Positions 4,498 through 5,961 of a stretch of DNA of 5,961 nucleotides are shown in pieces; the stretch's first letter is position 1, and each line of letters opens with the position of its first letter. The notes beneath the pieces are model-generated. The model saw only the letters and a list, made by a program, of their open reading frames with translations, ran no database searches and was not told where the DNA came from. Position numbers and translations under genes: made by a program. Where the stretch lies: the NCBI GenBank assembly GCA_023418355.1, contig JAEZZU010000158.1:1-5961 (forward strand), read 5' to 3'. The DNA is from Pseudomonadota bacterium (lineage in GTDB: Bacteria > Pseudomonadota > Gammaproteobacteria > Burkholderiales > Burkholderiaceae_C).

Positions 4498-5875
4498 CGG
4501 GGATACCCACCAGATCGTGGCCCTGCACGCCAAGAATGCGCACGCTGATCAGGTCACCCGTCTTGTAGGTCTTGCTGGCCTTTTCTGGTGGCTGGATGTG
4601 CACCACGCCGTCAATCTCGGGCGCATCGGCATAGGTACGGCCCACGCCGCCCTTCTTGCCCAGGCCCACGGACTTGTCCACCAGCACCTTCATGACCTGG
4701 CCCACGCGGCGCTGCAGGCGCTGGGTGGAGACTTCTTCGGCCACCGCCATGAAGCGTGCGCGGCGCTCTTCACGCACTTCCTCGGGCAGCATGCCGGGCA
4801 GTTCGTTGGCGGTCGCACCTTCCACGGGGCTGTAGGCAAAGCAGCCTGCGCGGTCGATTTCGGCTTCGCGGATGAAGTCCAGCAGGTGCTGGAATTCTTC
4901 TTCGGTCTCACCGGGGAAGCCTGCGATGAAGGTGGAGCGAATCACCAGCTCGGGGCACATCTTGCGCCATTCGCGGATGCGATCCAGGTTCTTTTCGCCC
5001 GATGCGGGGCGCTTCATGCGCTTGAGCACATCGGGGTGGCTGTGCTGCAGCGGCACGTCCAGATAAGGCAGGATTTTGCCTTCGGCCATCAGCGGGATCA
5101 GTGCATCCACGGTGGGATAGGGGTAGACGTAGTGCAGACGCACCCAAGCACCGTGCTGCTGCGCCAGCTTGCCCAGCTCGTCGGCCAGCTCCAGCGTGCG
5201 AGTCTTGACGGGCTTGCCGTCCCAGAAGCCTGTGCGGTACTTCACGTCCACACCATAGGCGGAGGTGTCCTGGCTGATGACCAGCAGTTCCTTGACGCCG
5301 CCTTCAAACAGCGCCTTGGCTTCCTTGAGCACATCACCAATGGGGCGCGAGACCAGGTCGCCGCGCATCGAGGGGATGATGCAGAAGGTGCAGCGGTGAT
5401 TGCAGCCTTCAGAAATCTTCAGGTACGCGTAGTGCTTGGGCGTGAGCTTGATGCCTGCATCGCCAAAGCTGCCGGGCACCAGATCCACAAAGGGGTCATG
5501 GGGTTTGGGCAGGTGCTGGTGCACCGCATCCATCACCTCTTGGGTGGCATGGGGGCCGGTCACGGCCAGCACGCTGGGGTGTACTTCGGCGACCATGGAG
5601 CCGCCTTCCTTGCCTGCCTTGGCACCCAGGCAGCCGGTCACGATCACCTTGCCGTTGGCAGACAGTGCTTCGCCAATGGTGTCCAGACTTTCCTTGACGG
5701 CATCGTCAATAAAACCGCAGGTGTTCACGATCACCAGATCCGCGCCTTCGAAGGTCTTGGAGGTCTGGTAGCCCTCAGCGCTCAATTGCGTGAGGATGAG
5801 TTCAGAGTCAGTCAGTGCCTTGGGGCAGCCCAAGGACACAAAGCCCACCTTGGGGGCGCTGTTTTCGGTTGTCAT
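4493..5875 (-). CDS. rimO: Ribosomal protein S12 methylthiotransferase RimO
   Basis: RimO is a radical-SAM enzyme with two iron-sulfur clusters that adds a methylthio group to the conserved aspartate (about position 88) of ribosomal protein S12. It has 460 residues, against about 440 in E. coli. The N-terminal methylthiotransferase domain begins KVGFVSLGCPKALTDSE (9-25) and carries the cluster cysteines C17, C53 (NTCGF) and C82 (TGCLG). The radical-SAM domain has C158, C162 and C165 in EGCNHRCTFC (156-165). The substrate-side motifs LHYVYPYP (247-254) and STFIAGFPGETEEEF (314-328) follow. A TRAM domain occupies about 392-458. LGCPKALTDSE and YPYP fit RimO rather than the tRNA enzyme MiaB. All six cysteines are present. 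ATG at 5875 is chosen because the motif block begins about 9 residues later. No clear Shine-Dalgarno precedes it. The TAA lies inside repeat element B. Confidence 0.97.
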   Translation of the reverse strand: MTTENSAPKVGFVSLGCPKALTDSELILTQLSAEGYQTSKTFEGADLVIVNTCGFIDDAVKESLDTIGEALSANGKVIVTGCLGAKAGKEGGSMVAEVHPSVLAVTGPHATQEVMDAVHQHLPKPHDPFVDLVPGSFGDAGIKLTPKHYAYLKISEGCNHRCTFCIIPSMRGDLVSRPIGDVLKEAKALFEGGVKELLVISQDTSAYGVDVKYRTGFWDGKPVKTRTLELADELGKLAQQHGAWVRLHYVYPYPTVDALIPLMAEGKILPYLDVPLQHSHPDVLKRMKRPASGEKNLDRIREWRKMCPELVIRSTFIAGFPGETEEEFQHLLDFIREAEIDRAGCFAYSPVEGATANELPGMLPEEVREERRARFMAVAEEVSTQRLQRRVGQVMKVLVDKSVGLGKKGGVGRTYADAPEIDGVVHIQPPEKASKTYKTGDLISVRILGVQGHDLVGIPV

Positions 5876-5906
5876 TGTGTGAATGCGTGTGGGGATTGCG
5901 CCTGAT

Positions 5907-5921
5907 GCGCAGGGCCTGCGC
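5907..5921. repeat. GC-rich hairpin in the region upstream of rimO
   Basis: GCGCAGG (5907-5913) and CCTGCGC (5915-5921) are perfect complements around a single base; in practice a 6-bp stem with a 3-nt loop. It is about 32 nt before the rimO start and has no T-run, so it is not an obvious terminator. The remaining 40 bases to the window edge show nothing I can assign. Confidence 0.4.
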
Positions 5922-5961
5922 GCGGATGCCTGAAGTTGCTCCGGCCGGCGAAATCAAAGGG

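Noticed and set aside
4517..5905. 462-codon open frame on the plus strand opposite rimO
   Set aside because: It is a mirror of rimO in GC-rich DNA, rich in His, Ala and Gly with no family motif, while the minus strand has every RimO motif.
1..5961. CRISPR array, tRNA, rRNA or insertion sequence
   Set aside because: No regularly spaced direct repeats, cloverleaf or CCA-ended tRNA pattern, rRNA stretches or transposase motifs were found on reading both strands.

Overview
The window looks like a chromosomal segment of a high-GC betaproteobacterium, most likely Burkholderiales/Comamonadaceae. The grounds are codon choice, GC-rich core genes, and short nested-palindrome intergenic repeats of a kind I associate, from memory and unverified, with Comamonas, Acidovorax and Delftia relatives. 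It holds one partial and four complete protein genes. No RNA gene, CRISPR array, transposase or phage gene was seen.

Layout, left to right. Positions 1-615 (+) are the 3' part of livF, the second ATPase of a branched-chain amino acid ABC importer. Positions 661-1593 (+) are mrr, a solitary methylation-dependent (type IV) restriction endonuclease in visibly more AT-rich DNA. It ends at a bidirectional terminator (1620-1649). Facing it on the minus strand is an HdeD/DUF308 six-helix membrane protein gene (1704-2270). Next, also on the minus strand, is a methyl-accepting chemotaxis protein gene (2503-4071) with its own terminator at 2455-2483. A 421-bp gene-free stretch (4072-4492) holds the chemoreceptor leader, a strong terminator and a nested inverted repeat. 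The last gene is rimO (4493-5875, minus), the methylthiotransferase for ribosomal protein S12. Its 86-bp upstream region runs to the window edge.

The genes do not form a pathway. They are independent units: nutrient uptake (livF), DNA defence (mrr), envelope stress (hdeD-like), chemotaxis (MCP) and ribosome modification (rimO). All three minus-strand genes have their own leaders, and their starts were set by Shine-Dalgarno position where one was visible.

The most interesting non-coding signal is a small repeat family at the 3' ends of the three minus-strand genes. Two copies are joined to near-identical terminator hairpins with AAAGGCTTCC arms, and one runs through the rimO stop codon. I see no convincing undescribed multi-gene system here.
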